64,000 nt of DNA from Actinoplanes sp. TBRC 11911. Lineage in GTDB: Bacteria; Actinomycetota; Actinomycetes; Mycobacteriales; Micromonosporaceae. The stretch lies in contig NZ_JABBNC010000012.1 in the NCBI RefSeq assembly GCF_012933445.1, forward strand, positions 163,658-227,657, written 5' to 3'. Of this stretch, positions 55,635 through 64,000 are shown piece after piece. The notes below the pieces were generated by a model. The model was not told the DNA's origin and made no database searches. It was given only the letters and a program-made list of their open reading frames with translations. Position 1 is the stretch's first letter, and each line of letters begins with the position of its first letter. Both the position numbers and the translations under genes were made by a program.

Positions 55635-57266
55635 ATGACCGACTACGACATCGTGATCGTGGGCAGCGGCTTCGGCGGCAGCGTCAGCGCCCTGCGCCTC
55701 ACCGAGAAGGGCTACCGGGTCGGCGTGCTCGAGGCCGGCCGGCGCTTCACGCCGGAGACGATGCCGAAAACCTCCTGGGACCTGCGCAACTTCCTCTGGG
55801 CGCCCAAGGTCGGCCTGCGCGGCATGCAGCGCATCACGCTGCTCAAGGACATCATCGTGCTGTCGGCGGCCGGGGTGGGTGGCGGTTCCCTGGTGTACGC
55901 CAACACCCTGTACCGCCCGCCCGCCAGTTTCTTCGACGACCCGCGCTGGTCGGGCATCACCGACTGGCAGTCCGAGCTGGGACCGTACTACGACCAGGCC
56001 TCGCGCATGCTCGGGGTGACGGTGCAGCCGACCATGACACCGTCCGATGTGGTGGTCCGGCAGGTCGCCGAGGACATGGGCGTGGGTGACACCTTCCGCC
56101 GTACGCCTGTGGGAGTCTTCTTCGGGCCGCCGGGTGAGACGGTGCCCGACCCGTACTTCGGCGGTGCCGGGCCGGCGCGCACCGGTTGCACCCAATGCGG
56201 CGACTGCATGATCGGGTGCCGGGTCGGCGCGAAGAACCGTCTCGACCTCAACTACCTCCACCTGGCCGAGCGGGCCGGCGCCGCGGTGCACCCCTCGACC
56301 GAGGTGACCGCGTTGCGCCCGGTCGCCTCCGGCTGGCTGATCGAGACGACCAAGGGCGTCTTCACCGCGCGCGACGTCATCCTGGCCGCGGGCGCGCTCG
56401 GCACCCAGCGGCTGCTGCACGACATGCGCGACACCGGCGTACTCCCCCGGTTGTCGCCGCGCCTCGGCTTCTGGACCAGGACCAACTCGGAGGCGCTGGT
56501 CGGTGCGCAGACGAGCGCGGTGCCCGACCCGCCGTACTCGCGGGGCGTGGCGATCACCTCGTCGTTCCACCCGGATGCCCGGACCCACATCGAGCCTGTT
56601 CGATACGGTCCGGGCAGCAACGCGATGGGCCTTCTCACCACGCTTCTGGTGGACGGCGGCGGGCGGCTGCCCCGGCCGGTGAAATTCCTCGGACAGGCAA
56701 TTCGTCATCCGTACGTGTTGTTGCGGTCGCTCTCCGTCCGGAAGTGGAGCGAACGGACCATCATTGCCCTGGTGATGCAGACCGTCGACAATTCCTTGAC
56801 GGTCCGCCGGACCAAACGCGGCCGATTGACGACAAACCCGGGAGACGGCGAGTCGAACCCCCGGTGGATTCCGGTTGCCCATGAGGTGGTGCGCCGGATC
56901 GCGGAACGGATCGGCGGATACCCGGGCGGGAGTATCGGTGACGTCTTCAACATTCCGGCGACCGCGCACATTCTCGGCGGAGCCACCATCGGTGATTCAG
57001 AACGCAACGGTGTCGTCGACGCGTATCACCGGGTATTCGGGTACGCCGGATTGCATGTGATCGACGGGTCGGCCGTTCCGGCGAATCTCGGGGTGAACCC
57101 GGCGCTGACCATCGCGGCGCTCGCGGAACGGGCCGTCGCGTTGTGGCCGAACAAGGACGAATCGGATGAGCGGCCGCCGATCGGGGCCGAATATCGCCGG
57201 ATGGAACCGGTCGCGCCGCGCAATCCGGCCGTTCCGATGCACGCGGCGGCGGCGTTGCGTTTCTGA
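55635..57266 (+). CDS. GMC-family oxidoreductase, cholesterol-oxidase type
   Basis: 543 residues. The FAD loop is DIVIVGSGFGGSVSALRLTE; VGGGSLVYANTLYRPP and the C-terminal HVIDGSAVPANLGVNPALTI are typical of the ChoD-like group. Residues around 186-196 read CTQCGDCMIGC, the cysteine cluster conserved in that group, followed by GAKNRLDLNYL. It should oxidise a sterol or other alcohol using FAD. It follows the alcohol dehydrogenase by four bases with AGGA in between, forming an operon with it and the GAF regulator. Confidence 0.87.
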   Translation: MTDYDIVIVGSGFGGSVSALRLTEKGYRVGVLEAGRRFTPETMPKTSWDLRNFLWAPKVGLRGMQRITLLKDIIVLSAAGVGGGSLVYANTLYRPPASFFDDPRWSGITDWQSELGPYYDQASRMLGVTVQPTMTPSDVVVRQVAEDMGVGDTFRRTPVGVFFGPPGETVPDPYFGGAGPARTGCTQCGDCMIGCRVGAKNRLDLNYLHLAERAGAAVHPSTEVTALRPVASGWLIETTKGVFTARDVILAAGALGTQRLLHDMRDTGVLPRLSPRLGFWTRTNSEALVGAQTSAVPDPPYSRGVAITSSFHPDARTHIEPVRYGPGSNAMGLLTTLLVDGGGRLPRPVKFLGQAIRHPYVLLRSLSVRKWSERTIIALVMQTVDNSLTVRRTKRGRLTTNPGDGESNPRWIPVAHEVVRRIAERIGGYPGGSIGDVFNIPATAHILGGATIGDSERNGVVDAYHRVFGYAGLHVIDGSAVPANLGVNPALTIAALAERAVALWPNKDESDERPPIGAEYRRMEPVAPRNPAVPMHAAAALRF

Positions 57267-57286
57267 ATCATTTCGGGCTGGACGAA

Positions 57287-57320
57287 CCGCCCCGGCGCCG
57301 GAGCATCGGCGACGGGGCGG
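57287..57320. terminator. Stem-loop between convergent GMC oxidoreductase and cellulase genes
   Basis: CCGCCCC (57287-57293) pairs with GGGGCGG (57314-57320) across a 20-base loop in the 62-bp convergent gap. Symmetry would serve both strands. No U tract. Confidence 0.4.
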
Positions 57321-57328
57321 CTCGGGTC

Positions 57329-58450
57329 TCAGGCGACGGCGATGGCGGCGGCGATGGCGGCGGCGCAGGTGGAGCCGTTGAGCGTGAAGCCCGCCGGCCG
57401 GGCGAAGCTCCCGCCGTAGGTGCCCTGGAAACCGAACGACGTGCTGCCGCCGGCCGGGATGCTGCCGTTCCAGGCGATGTTGCGAGCGGTCACCGCGCCG
57501 CCGGTGCCGCTCAGCGTGGCGTTCCACGAGCTGGTGATGGCCTGGCCGGACGGCAGCGTGAAGCCCAGCGCCCAGCCGTTGATCGCCGCGGTACCGGTGT
57601 TGGCGACCGTGACGTTCGCGGTGAAGCCGCCGCCCCAGACGTTGGTCCCGTAGGTGACCCGGCAGGCCACCGTCTGGCTCGGCGGGGGCGTGGTGGTGCC
57701 GCCGCCCCCATTGACCGCCGCGGCGAAGCTGGTCACCGCCAGGCCGGTGCCGCCGATCCACGGCTCGAACCCGGCCTGGATGCTGGTCAGATACCACGAA
57801 CTGGTGATCGCGCCGCGGTTCTTCACGTCGTTGATGAAGTCCAGCACGCTGAAGCTCCAGCTCGCGATCGGGCTGGGCGCCACGTACGAGACGACCGCGT
57901 TGGTGCCGTTGCCGCCGCGCCAGACCTCCCAGGTCCGGCCGCCGATGGTGGCGTTGCCGACGACCGAGCCGATCGGCTGGATCGAGCCCTGCCGGTTGAA
58001 CCAGATCATGATTTCCTGCTGGTTGACCCCGTCGGTCCGAGGCGCCGGGTCCAGCCAGATGTCGTACGCGGCGTCGTAGGTCGCGCCGGACACGAAGCTG
58101 TAGCCGATGCTGCTCGTGGCGCTGGCGATGTCGCTGACCCGGATCGGCAGATTGGTGCCGGGCGAGCAGTTCGCGTAGTGGCATCCGAGATAGACGGCCG
58201 GGTAACTCACCGGGGCGCCGCTGGTGTTGCCGGTGCCCTGCTGGCTGGTGATGGAAAAGCCGGTGCCGGTGACGTTGATGCACTGCTGGGCGGAGGTGCC
58301 CCAGCGGTTGTTCATCACCACGTAGCGTCCGCCGATCGTGGTGGTGCCGTATTGCTCGCAAATCTGGGTGTCGGCTTGTGCCGGCACGGCCACTACCAAT
58401 GCCGTGAGCACCGTGAACAGGGCTGCGACCGCGCTGATTAGACGTCTCAT
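57329..58450 (-). CDS. Secreted GH12 endoglucanase with C-terminal CBM2
   Basis: 373 residues. A Sec signal (LISAVAALFTVLTALVVAVP, then AQA) leads to a GH12 domain: NNRWGTSAQQCINVTG, the nucleophile segment GVNQQEIMIWFNRQG and the acid/base SIQAGFEPWIGGTGL. A Gly/Thr/Pro linker (NGGGGTTTPPPSQ) joins a family-2 cellulose-binding module with CRVTYGTNVWGGGFTANVTV and NAWNGSIPAG-like pattern (IAWNGSIPAGGSTSFGFQG). It cuts beta-1,4-glucan outside the cell. GAGGAG precedes the ATG, and a CebR-like box lies 43 bp upstream. Confidence 0.93.
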   Translation of the reverse strand: MRRLISAVAALFTVLTALVVAVPAQADTQICEQYGTTTIGGRYVVMNNRWGTSAQQCINVTGTGFSITSQQGTGNTSGAPVSYPAVYLGCHYANCSPGTNLPIRVSDIASATSSIGYSFVSGATYDAAYDIWLDPAPRTDGVNQQEIMIWFNRQGSIQPIGSVVGNATIGGRTWEVWRGGNGTNAVVSYVAPSPIASWSFSVLDFINDVKNRGAITSSWYLTSIQAGFEPWIGGTGLAVTSFAAAVNGGGGTTTPPPSQTVACRVTYGTNVWGGGFTANVTVANTGTAAINGWALGFTLPSGQAITSSWNATLSGTGGAVTARNIAWNGSIPAGGSTSFGFQGTYGGSFARPAGFTLNGSTCAAAIAAAIAVA

Positions 58451-58492
58451 TGCGACTCCTCAGGGAGGGGGATACCCGCGGGGACGGGTGGG

Positions 58493-58506
58493 TGGGAGCG
58501 CTCCCA
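58493..58506. promoter_or_regulatory. CebR-type operator before the cellulase
   Basis: TGGGAGCGCTCCCA, a perfect 14-bp palindrome identical to the CebR operator known from Streptomyces cellulase and cebEFG genes, 43-56 bp upstream of the GH12 start. It indicates cellobiose-inducible control by a LacI-family repressor encoded elsewhere. Confidence 0.9.
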
Positions 58507-58710
58507 AGTCACGCTACAGCACATTCACGAGCATGAAAAGTGTCGGTTGCCGGGGGCCGGCCGAGGCGCCCGCGAACCCTTGCCGAACTGCAACAGAATT
58601 GCGACACGAGGAAGGGGCAATTTGCGCTGGCCAGGAAAGGGAGACAGAATGCAACAGTATCGACATTGTCGTCGTCCCTTGAATGACATCGCTGTAGGAG
58701 CGGGCACACC

Positions 58711-59052
58711 ATGGCCAAGCAGGTAATAACCCTTCTGACCGACGACCTCGACGGCGGAGAGGCCGACCGTACCGTCGAGTTCGGACTCGACGGTGTGAAC
58801 TACACGATCGACCTCTCGGAGAAGAACGCCGGCAAGTTGCGCAAGGCGCTCGACCCGTTCCTGAACGCGGCGACCCGCGTCGGCCGCACCACGGTCGGCT
58901 CGGTCCGTCGCAGCGCTCCCGCGAGCACCGGCCGCGCGAGCCGCGACCAGAATCAGGCTATTCGCGAGTGGGCGAACAAGAACGGTTACGAGGTCTCCGA
59001 GCGCGGGCGTATCCCGAGCCACATCGTGGAGGCGTACCACAGCAAGCGATAG
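58711..59052 (+). CDS. lsr2: Lsr2 nucleoid-associated protein
   Basis: 113 residues. The N-terminal dimerisation part (MAKQVITLLTDDLDGGEADR, VNYTIDLSEKNAGKLRKAL) and the C-terminal DNA-binding part with the AT-hook-like RGR (SERGRIPSHIVEAYH) are complete. Lsr2 coats A+T-rich and foreign DNA and silences it, like H-NS. AGGAG lies upstream of the ATG, and a good terminator follows. It stands alone. Confidence 0.96.
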   Translation: MAKQVITLLTDDLDGGEADRTVEFGLDGVNYTIDLSEKNAGKLRKALDPFLNAATRVGRTTVGSVRRSAPASTGRASRDQNQAIREWANKNGYEVSERGRIPSHIVEAYHSKR

Positions 59053-59077
59053 ATGGATCAGTAAGTGCGAAATATGC

Positions 59078-59105
59078 GGCGTCGCCATCCAGGCGGCGCC
59101 GTTTT
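59078..59105 (+). terminator. Rho-independent terminator of lsr2
   Basis: GGCGTCGCC (59078-59086) pairs with GGCGGCGCC (59092-59100) at eight of nine positions over a five-base loop and is followed by GTTTT. This is the only classical stem-plus-T structure I found. Confidence 0.75.
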
Positions 59106-59227
59106 GGCGTTCCCCAGGCGGCCGCGGCTCGCATCAAAGGCCGCGCGGGAACCCGCAACGCCCCCACACCCCTAAACGGCGGCCGGCGCCCACCCGCAGC
59201 GGGACGAGCGCCGACCAGCGCACGAGC

Positions 59228-60115
59228 TCAGGGCAGGAAGTAGGTCGGGTTCGGCAGCTTGAAGGTCTTGTCGGCGAAGCCGCCCTTCAGGTCGCTGTAC
59301 TGGTCGCCGAAGTTGGCCACGATGTCGTAGCCGAGCGACTCGATGTGCTTCCGCACGGCCGTCTTGTAGTCGATGGTCGTGCACGCGCCGTTCGGGTCGT
59401 CGGCGCACGCCTGCTTCAGGTACGCCGGGTAGTCGGCCTGGGCTGGCTTGGTGAAGAGGCCGTCCTCGCCGCCCTTGGCGGTCGTCGGCTTCGGGAAGCC
59501 GGCGTCGACGCCCTTGCCGTCGGCGGTCAGGTTGCCGAGCGTGTCCGCCTGCTGGGTGGCCGGACGCCCGGTCAGGTAGAAGATCGCGTAGCCCTCGCGC
59601 TCGGCGGCCTTGGCCATGCTCACCATGCCGGGCGTCGCCGGGAACACCTGGCCGGTCACGGCCGCCGCGTTCGTCGTCGGGTTGAACGCGAAGTTGCTCT
59701 GGATCTCGTAGATGTAGTTCGTCAGCACGGTGTCGTCGACGTCGAGGACGATCGCCTTGGTCGCCTTGCCCTTGGGGTGGGCGGTCGCCAGGTAGCGCGT
59801 GCCGTCGGCCGCGACCGACTTCGCCTCCTTGGCGTAGTTGCTGGTGTCCGAGAACGTCCCGGTGCTCAGCGGGTCGCCGTAGTAGTTCTTGATCTGCTGG
59901 CGAATGATATCGATGTTGGTGAAGTCCTTCTCGGAGCGCGGCGTGCTGGTCTGGATGGCCGGCTTCGCGGTCGAGGTGGGTGTCGGGGCCGGCTTGGCCG
60001 CCGCGTCGTTGGTCGTGGCCGCGTAACCGACTCCGGCGCTCGCGAAGGCCGCAACCGCGGCCGCCGCGACGACACCCACGGCTAGGCCGCGACTCCGAGT
60101 GATTTTCATGGACAC
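59228..60115 (-). CDS. Secreted HAD-superfamily acid phosphatase
   Basis: 295 residues from a GTG preceded by AGGAG. A Sec signal (GLAVGVVAAAAVAAFASAGV) and a Pro/Thr spacer lead to a class-B-type acid phosphatase domain: KAIVLDVDDTVLTNYIYEIQ with the nucleophile Asp (DVDDT), then AIFYLTGRPATQQADTLGNL and IVANFGDQYSDLKGGFADKT with the metal-binding Asp. It hydrolyses phosphomonoesters outside the cell. The partner gene downstream is unrelated. Confidence 0.9.
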   Translation of the reverse strand: MSMKITRSRGLAVGVVAAAAVAAFASAGVGYAATTNDAAAKPAPTPTSTAKPAIQTSTPRSEKDFTNIDIIRQQIKNYYGDPLSTGTFSDTSNYAKEAKSVAADGTRYLATAHPKGKATKAIVLDVDDTVLTNYIYEIQSNFAFNPTTNAAAVTGQVFPATPGMVSMAKAAEREGYAIFYLTGRPATQQADTLGNLTADGKGVDAGFPKPTTAKGGEDGLFTKPAQADYPAYLKQACADDPNGACTTIDYKTAVRKHIESLGYDIVANFGDQYSDLKGGFADKTFKLPNPTYFLP

Positions 60116-60154
60116 AGTGCTCTCCTAGAACTGGTTGCCATTGCTCGGCAGTCA

Positions 60155-63130
60155 CTATGCAACCAATGGATGAGTTCCGCTCATCGTGCCCAGCGCCTCG
60201 GTGCCGTCCACCGGGCTCGAAAACAGGTATCCCTGACCCAGTGGACAGTCCATCCGGGCCAGCAACTCGCGATGCCGCTCGGTCTCGATACCCTCCGCAA
60301 TCACCACGAGGTCCAGTGACTTCGCAAGTTGGAGAATGCCGGCGATCGATTCAGTCTGCCGTGGATCGTCCACCATGTCGTCGATGAACGCTTTATCGAT
60401 CTTCACCACATCGATCGGCCGGTGACCGAGATAACCGAGTGATGAATATCCCGTCCCGAGGTCGTCGATCGCCACCCGGACACCCTGTGCACGCAGGACG
60501 GACAGGTCGGGCCACACGGGCGAATTGTCGTCTGCCAGCACGTTTTCGGCCAGTTCCAGCATCAGGGCTTGGGGCGGCACACCGGCGTACGAAAGCAATT
60601 GAAGAATTTGATCTGCGAAGCCCGGGTCGCGGAACTGTCGTGGGGAGACGTTCACGCTGACGTAAATCTCTCGTTCCCGTGGCATAATGCGGCGCCACTG
60701 GGCCACGGTGTGTAGTGCCTGCTCGATCACCCACCGTCCCATCGGCACGATCAGCCCGCTCTCCTCGGCCACTTCGAGGAACTCGTCCGGCGCGACCACC
60801 CCGCGCACCGGGTGATGCCAGCGCACCAACGCCTCGAACCCGGCCGTCTCGTCGGTCGCCAGGTCCACGATCGGCTGATAAAAGAGCAAAAACTGTCCCT
60901 CGTGTACGGCGTGGTCCAGAGCCGACCGCAGCTCGAGCCGTTCCACCATGGCGTCGTGCAGGCGCTTCTCGTAGCGGCGCCACTGGTTCTTCCCGGCGCC
61001 CTTGGCCACGTACAGGGCGAGGTCGGCTTGGCGCAGCAGCTCGTCCGCCGAGCCGGCCTCGGGTGTGGTGGTGATGCCGATGCTCGCCACGGCACGCAGC
61101 GTGGTGCCGTCCTCGGTGACGATCGGTGGCGCGAACTCCCGCAGAATGCGCTGCGCGGTCTCCTCCACCGCCCCCGCGTCGTGGACGTTCTCCACCAGCG
61201 CCGCGAACTCGTCGCCGCCGAGCCGGGCCGCGGTGTCGTCGGCACGCAGCGCGCCCGCGAGCCGGTGCGCCACCGAGATGAGCAGCTGATCGCCGGCCGC
61301 GTGCCCGTACGTGTCGTTGACGATCTTGAAGTCGTCCAGGTCGATGAAGAGCACACCGACGATCGAGCCGTCCCGGGCGGCGCGGGCCAGCGCGTGCCGC
61401 AGCCGGTCGTGGAACAGCACCCGGTTCGGCAGCCCGGTCATCGCGTCGTGGAAGGCCTGGTGGGTGAGCTCGCGCTCGAGACGGCGCCGTTCGGTGACGT
61501 CGCGCAACGTGATGACGGTGCCGGCGACGGTCGGGTCGTGGCGCAGGTCGCGGCTGTCGGTCTCCAGCAGCACCCCGGTTCGCAGCGCGCGGACGTCGTC
61601 GTTCCCGGCCGACTCGATGAGCTGCGCCAGCCGCATCCCGGTCGGGTCCTGGCCGAAGGTCGCGGTGGCGGACGGGCTGGCGTACCGGATGCCGTGCTCG
61701 TCGTCGACGATGAGGATGACGTCGGCGGTGTTCTGGATCAGCGTCCGGAAGTAGTTCTCGCTGTTGCGCCGGATCACCTCTTGGCTCAGGCCGATCCGTT
61801 CCAGCGCGAGCGCCACCTGCCCGGCCAGCGCCTCGACCGAGCGCCGCAGGCCGGGCAGCGCGTCCGAGGGGGCGGCCACGTGCAGGACGCCGACGAGCGG
61901 GTCGCCGGTCGGGCGGTCGGTCAGCACCAGCGGGCAGCGCAGCGTCGTGGGGAACTGGTTGAGGCGTACCGAGACGGCCCAGTCCACCTCCCGGGTGGCT
62001 ACCAGGCGCGCCGTCGTGCCCGAGCGCCGGTCCTGGATCGCCTGCTGGGCGGCCTCCGGGCCAAGCGGCCCGTCCTGCGCGATGGTGACGGCCAGAACGA
62101 CGCCGTGCGGGGTGTCCTCCGGCAGCAGGTGCGTGACGGCGGTGCGCACGGCGGCGTTGACCGCGTCGGTGTCGGCGGCGGAGACCAGTTCGGCTGAGGC
62201 CTGGCGGAGGGCGCGCTCGCGGGCCAGGGCCAGGCGGTGGCTCGCCATGATGCCCGCCATTCGGCCCAGGACCAGCAGGAACGTGAGGGCGCTGAGGAGG
62301 GCGACCACCGTCAGATCGGGGAGTTCGCCGTCGATGAACATCCGGGTGAGGAGTACGGCCGGGGCGACCATGCTGGCCACGCCGAGGAGGGCGAGTCTGG
62401 CCGGGGTGAGCTCGTCGCTGGGTGGGGGGCCGGGGCGGGTGAGCTCGACCATCGACGGGTGGATCGCGGCAAGGCCGGCGGCGGTGTAGAGGGCGAAGCG
62501 GCCCAGGTCGGCGACAATCTCGACATTTCCGGCGAATGCCGAAATTTCATAGCCAAGGTCGGCGATGAGCATGAGGACGAGCCCGAACCCCAGCAGGTTA
62601 CCCGCCGTAACCGTCCGTCCGGTGCTCAGCAGCAGCCGCGTGAGCACCCCCAAACACAGTAAGTCACCAAGCGGAAAGAGAATCACCCGCAGCGACCCGT
62701 CATACAGATGCGGCCCGAGCAGGAAACTCCAGACGAGCAGGGCGACCCCGGAGGTCAGCGTGAGCGCGTCGAACTGGGCCGCCCGGTCCTTGGCCGTGTG
62801 CCGCCGGATGAACACCAGCAGCACCGCCGCGAGCGCCGGGTAGGCCGCCACCAGCAACACGGTCCCCAGCGGGCGCAGCAGTTCCGGATAGCTCCCCGGC
62901 GCCGCGTAGGCGGTCCCGCCCAGCGCGGACAGCCCGACCGCGGCCACCAGCATCCGCCAGGACACCCGGTCCGAGGGCCGGTGGCGGCGCATCGCCACGA
63001 CCACCGCCAGTGCCGCGGAGCCGCCGGCGAGCAGCCGCAATTCGGTCCGGGCGCCCGGTTCCAGCACGAACGTGGCCGCCAGCAGTGCCATCCACCCAAG
63101 AAAGAGGGCGGAGGCCACCCGAGCCGGCAT
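60155..63130 (-). CDS. Membrane GGDEF-EAL protein with GAF-like and PAS domains
   Basis: 991 residues; AGGGGAG sets the ATG at 63130. About nine helices fill the first 320 residues (MASE-like), followed by a GAF-like part and a PAS domain (NSENYFRTLIQNTADVILIV). The cyclase motif is intact at about 638 (RLGGDEFAALV), and the phosphodiesterase motif at about 764 (GFEALVRWHHP) with later metal/catalytic segments MLELAENVLADD, AIDDLGTGYSS and IAEGIET. Both catalytic halves look active, so it could make or destroy cyclic di-GMP depending on membrane and PAS signals. Confidence 0.92.
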   Translation of the reverse strand: MPARVASALFLGWMALLAATFVLEPGARTELRLLAGGSAALAVVVAMRRHRPSDRVSWRMLVAAVGLSALGGTAYAAPGSYPELLRPLGTVLLVAAYPALAAVLLVFIRRHTAKDRAAQFDALTLTSGVALLVWSFLLGPHLYDGSLRVILFPLGDLLCLGVLTRLLLSTGRTVTAGNLLGFGLVLMLIADLGYEISAFAGNVEIVADLGRFALYTAAGLAAIHPSMVELTRPGPPPSDELTPARLALLGVASMVAPAVLLTRMFIDGELPDLTVVALLSALTFLLVLGRMAGIMASHRLALARERALRQASAELVSAADTDAVNAAVRTAVTHLLPEDTPHGVVLAVTIAQDGPLGPEAAQQAIQDRRSGTTARLVATREVDWAVSVRLNQFPTTLRCPLVLTDRPTGDPLVGVLHVAAPSDALPGLRRSVEALAGQVALALERIGLSQEVIRRNSENYFRTLIQNTADVILIVDDEHGIRYASPSATATFGQDPTGMRLAQLIESAGNDDVRALRTGVLLETDSRDLRHDPTVAGTVITLRDVTERRRLERELTHQAFHDAMTGLPNRVLFHDRLRHALARAARDGSIVGVLFIDLDDFKIVNDTYGHAAGDQLLISVAHRLAGALRADDTAARLGGDEFAALVENVHDAGAVEETAQRILREFAPPIVTEDGTTLRAVASIGITTTPEAGSADELLRQADLALYVAKGAGKNQWRRYEKRLHDAMVERLELRSALDHAVHEGQFLLFYQPIVDLATDETAGFEALVRWHHPVRGVVAPDEFLEVAEESGLIVPMGRWVIEQALHTVAQWRRIMPREREIYVSVNVSPRQFRDPGFADQILQLLSYAGVPPQALMLELAENVLADDNSPVWPDLSVLRAQGVRVAIDDLGTGYSSLGYLGHRPIDVVKIDKAFIDDMVDDPRQTESIAGILQLAKSLDLVVIAEGIETERHRELLARMDCPLGQGYLFSSPVDGTEALGTMSGTHPLVA

Positions 63131-63210
63131 GCGTGCTCCCCTTCCCGGTCGCGTCGCCCTCACATCGGCCCGTCCGTGGCCCAACTGAGCGAAACCGGCA
63201 CAATCAGGAG

Positions 63211-63846
63211 GTGCTCCTGGAGTTCATCCGCACCCACACGATCCCGCGCCCGGTACCCTTCGTCCCTGAAATCAGGCTTTATCAGGCCGAAGAGCCAATT
63301 GCCCTCTGGGAGAAAACGGAGTCCGAAAGCGCGACCCAACAGCCGCCCCCGTTCTGGGCGTTCGCCTGGGCGGGAGGCCAGGCCCTGGCCCGCCACATCC
63401 TGGACAACCCGACGCTGGTCGCGGACCGCCCGGCCCTGGACCTGGCGACCGGCTCGGGCCTGGTAGCGGTGGCGGCGGCAAAGGCGGGCGCACACCCGGT
63501 AACCGCAAACGACATAGACCCTCTGTCACTGGCGGCAGCAACGGTGAACGCCGAGCTGAACAACGTCCGCGTACGCACCATCGAGGCCGACATGCTGTCA
63601 GCCGACCCGCCCGAGCCGGTAGTTTTGGCGGGCGACGTCTTCTACAGCCGCGAGATGGCGGCCCGGGTCCTGCCGTTCCTGCGCCGGGCAGCGGGCCGGG
63701 GCGCGCTGGTCCTGGTCGGCGACCCGGGCCGCGCCTACCTCCCCACCGACCGCATGATCCGCCAGACGACGTACGAGGTCCCGGTAGAAATCACCCTGGA
63801 AAGCGTCCCAACCAGGCCCACCACGATCTGGCAGGTCCTCCCCTGA
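63211..63846 (+). CDS. Class I SAM-dependent methyltransferase (lysine/nicotinamide-type)
   Basis: 211 residues from a GTG. The N-terminal segment IRLYQAEEPIALWEKTE and PFWAFAWAGGQALARHILDN, followed by the SAM loop ALDLATGSGLVAVAAAKAG and NDIDPLSLAAATVNAELNNV, mark the METTL/ETFB-lysine-methyltransferase group. The acceptor is unknown, perhaps a protein. CACAAT six bases before the GTG suggests a leaderless start; the CAGGAG immediately before GTG is too close for a ribosome-binding site. Confidence 0.87.
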   Translation: MLLEFIRTHTIPRPVPFVPEIRLYQAEEPIALWEKTESESATQQPPPFWAFAWAGGQALARHILDNPTLVADRPALDLATGSGLVAVAAAKAGAHPVTANDIDPLSLAAATVNAELNNVRVRTIEADMLSADPPEPVVLAGDVFYSREMAARVLPFLRRAAGRGALVLVGDPGRAYLPTDRMIRQTTYEVPVEITLESVPTRPTTIWQVLP

Positions 63847-64000
63847 CCCATCCCGTACGAGGCAGCGTCCGGTCCCCGCCCAGCGGGTCCGGCTCCCTGC
63901 CTGCTCCAGGCCGTCCGCCGTGTTCCGGCCGTCCTGCCACCCAGCCGGTTTTCTCTCCGCCCGTGGCTCGCTCACGGTTGGTCGGTTGGACTTTCCTACT

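Noticed and set aside
63598..63975. Minus-strand frame over the end of the methyltransferase
   Set aside because: Shadow of the methyltransferase gene with no recognisable domain.

Overview
The window is one contiguous stretch of a high-GC chromosome with actinobacterial hallmarks: GTG/TTG starts are common, many genes look leaderless (a -10 hexamer of the TANNNT type 6-8 nt before the start codon), and it carries an Lsr2 nucleoid protein, an F420-type LLM oxidoreductase, a deazaflavin-type nitroreductase, a LigD-type polymerase and a CebR-like operator before a cellulase. A soil or plant-litter actinomycete, possibly Micromonosporaceae (Actinoplanes-like), is my inference; no rRNA or marker gene here proves it.

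Layout. 1-1955: two prepilin-like surface proteins (minus strand), the larger with Ig-like repeats. 2103-2627: GNAT acetyltransferase. 2580-11870: a peptidoglycan amino-sugar salvage locus: RpiR-type regulator and MurQ etherase, a BadF/BadG-type amino-sugar kinase, the exo-muramidase NamZ, a class-C beta-lactamase-fold hydrolase (AmiE-like context) and an NgcEFG-like ABC importer without its ATPase. 11871-12496: gene-free, with a 173-bp hairpin repeat that recurs at 19781-19953. 12497-14622: quinone-oxidoreductase-like enzyme, TetR regulator and nitroreductase around a three-copy operator. 14591-18286: extracytoplasmic flavin electron-transfer operon (ApbE, FMN-binding protein, ferric-reductase-like protein with a long disordered tail). 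18449-21664: corrin-ring genes cobL, cobM, cobK. 21636-24045: marR-MFS-isochorismatase-fold operon. Then zwf, a GlxA-type regulator, a 41-residue membrane peptide, an orphan protein, an LLM oxidoreductase and a SsuAC-like transporter pair.

30892-33719: two coupled genes, a nucleosidase and a four-TM protein, that carry the same glycine-rich motif at the C-terminus of one and the N-terminus of the other. I regard this as the best candidate for an undescribed conflict/signalling module. 33811-37630: SDR enzyme, then a fatty-acid desaturase divergent from a histidine kinase/response regulator pair over a 20-bp perfect palindrome (DesK/DesR-like layout). 37761-43291: LigD-type polymerase, acyl-CoA dehydrogenase, membrane alpha/beta-hydrolase and a BNR-repeat protein. 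43397-44138: HicAB. 44139-44841: gene-free, with 62-bp tandem repeats inside a 13-bp inverted repeat. 44842-49609: GT39-like glycosyltransferase, acyl-CoA synthetase, a degenerate intradiol-dioxygenase-fold protein and a CDP-alcohol phosphatidyltransferase.

49735-52134 looks accessory: a small orphan gene, a promoter, a compact array of five unusual tRNAs (Trp, Ala, CAT, Arg-GCG, initiator-like CAT), a broken second copy of the small gene, and an HTH-nucleotidyltransferase/HEPN-like pair. 52145-63846: acyl-CoA synthetase, GAF-LuxR regulator, alcohol dehydrogenase, cholesterol-oxidase-type GMC flavoprotein, GH12-CBM2 cellulase with CebR-like box, lsr2, secreted acid phosphatase, a GGDEF-EAL membrane protein and a methyltransferase. 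In 63847-64000 I see nothing supportable.
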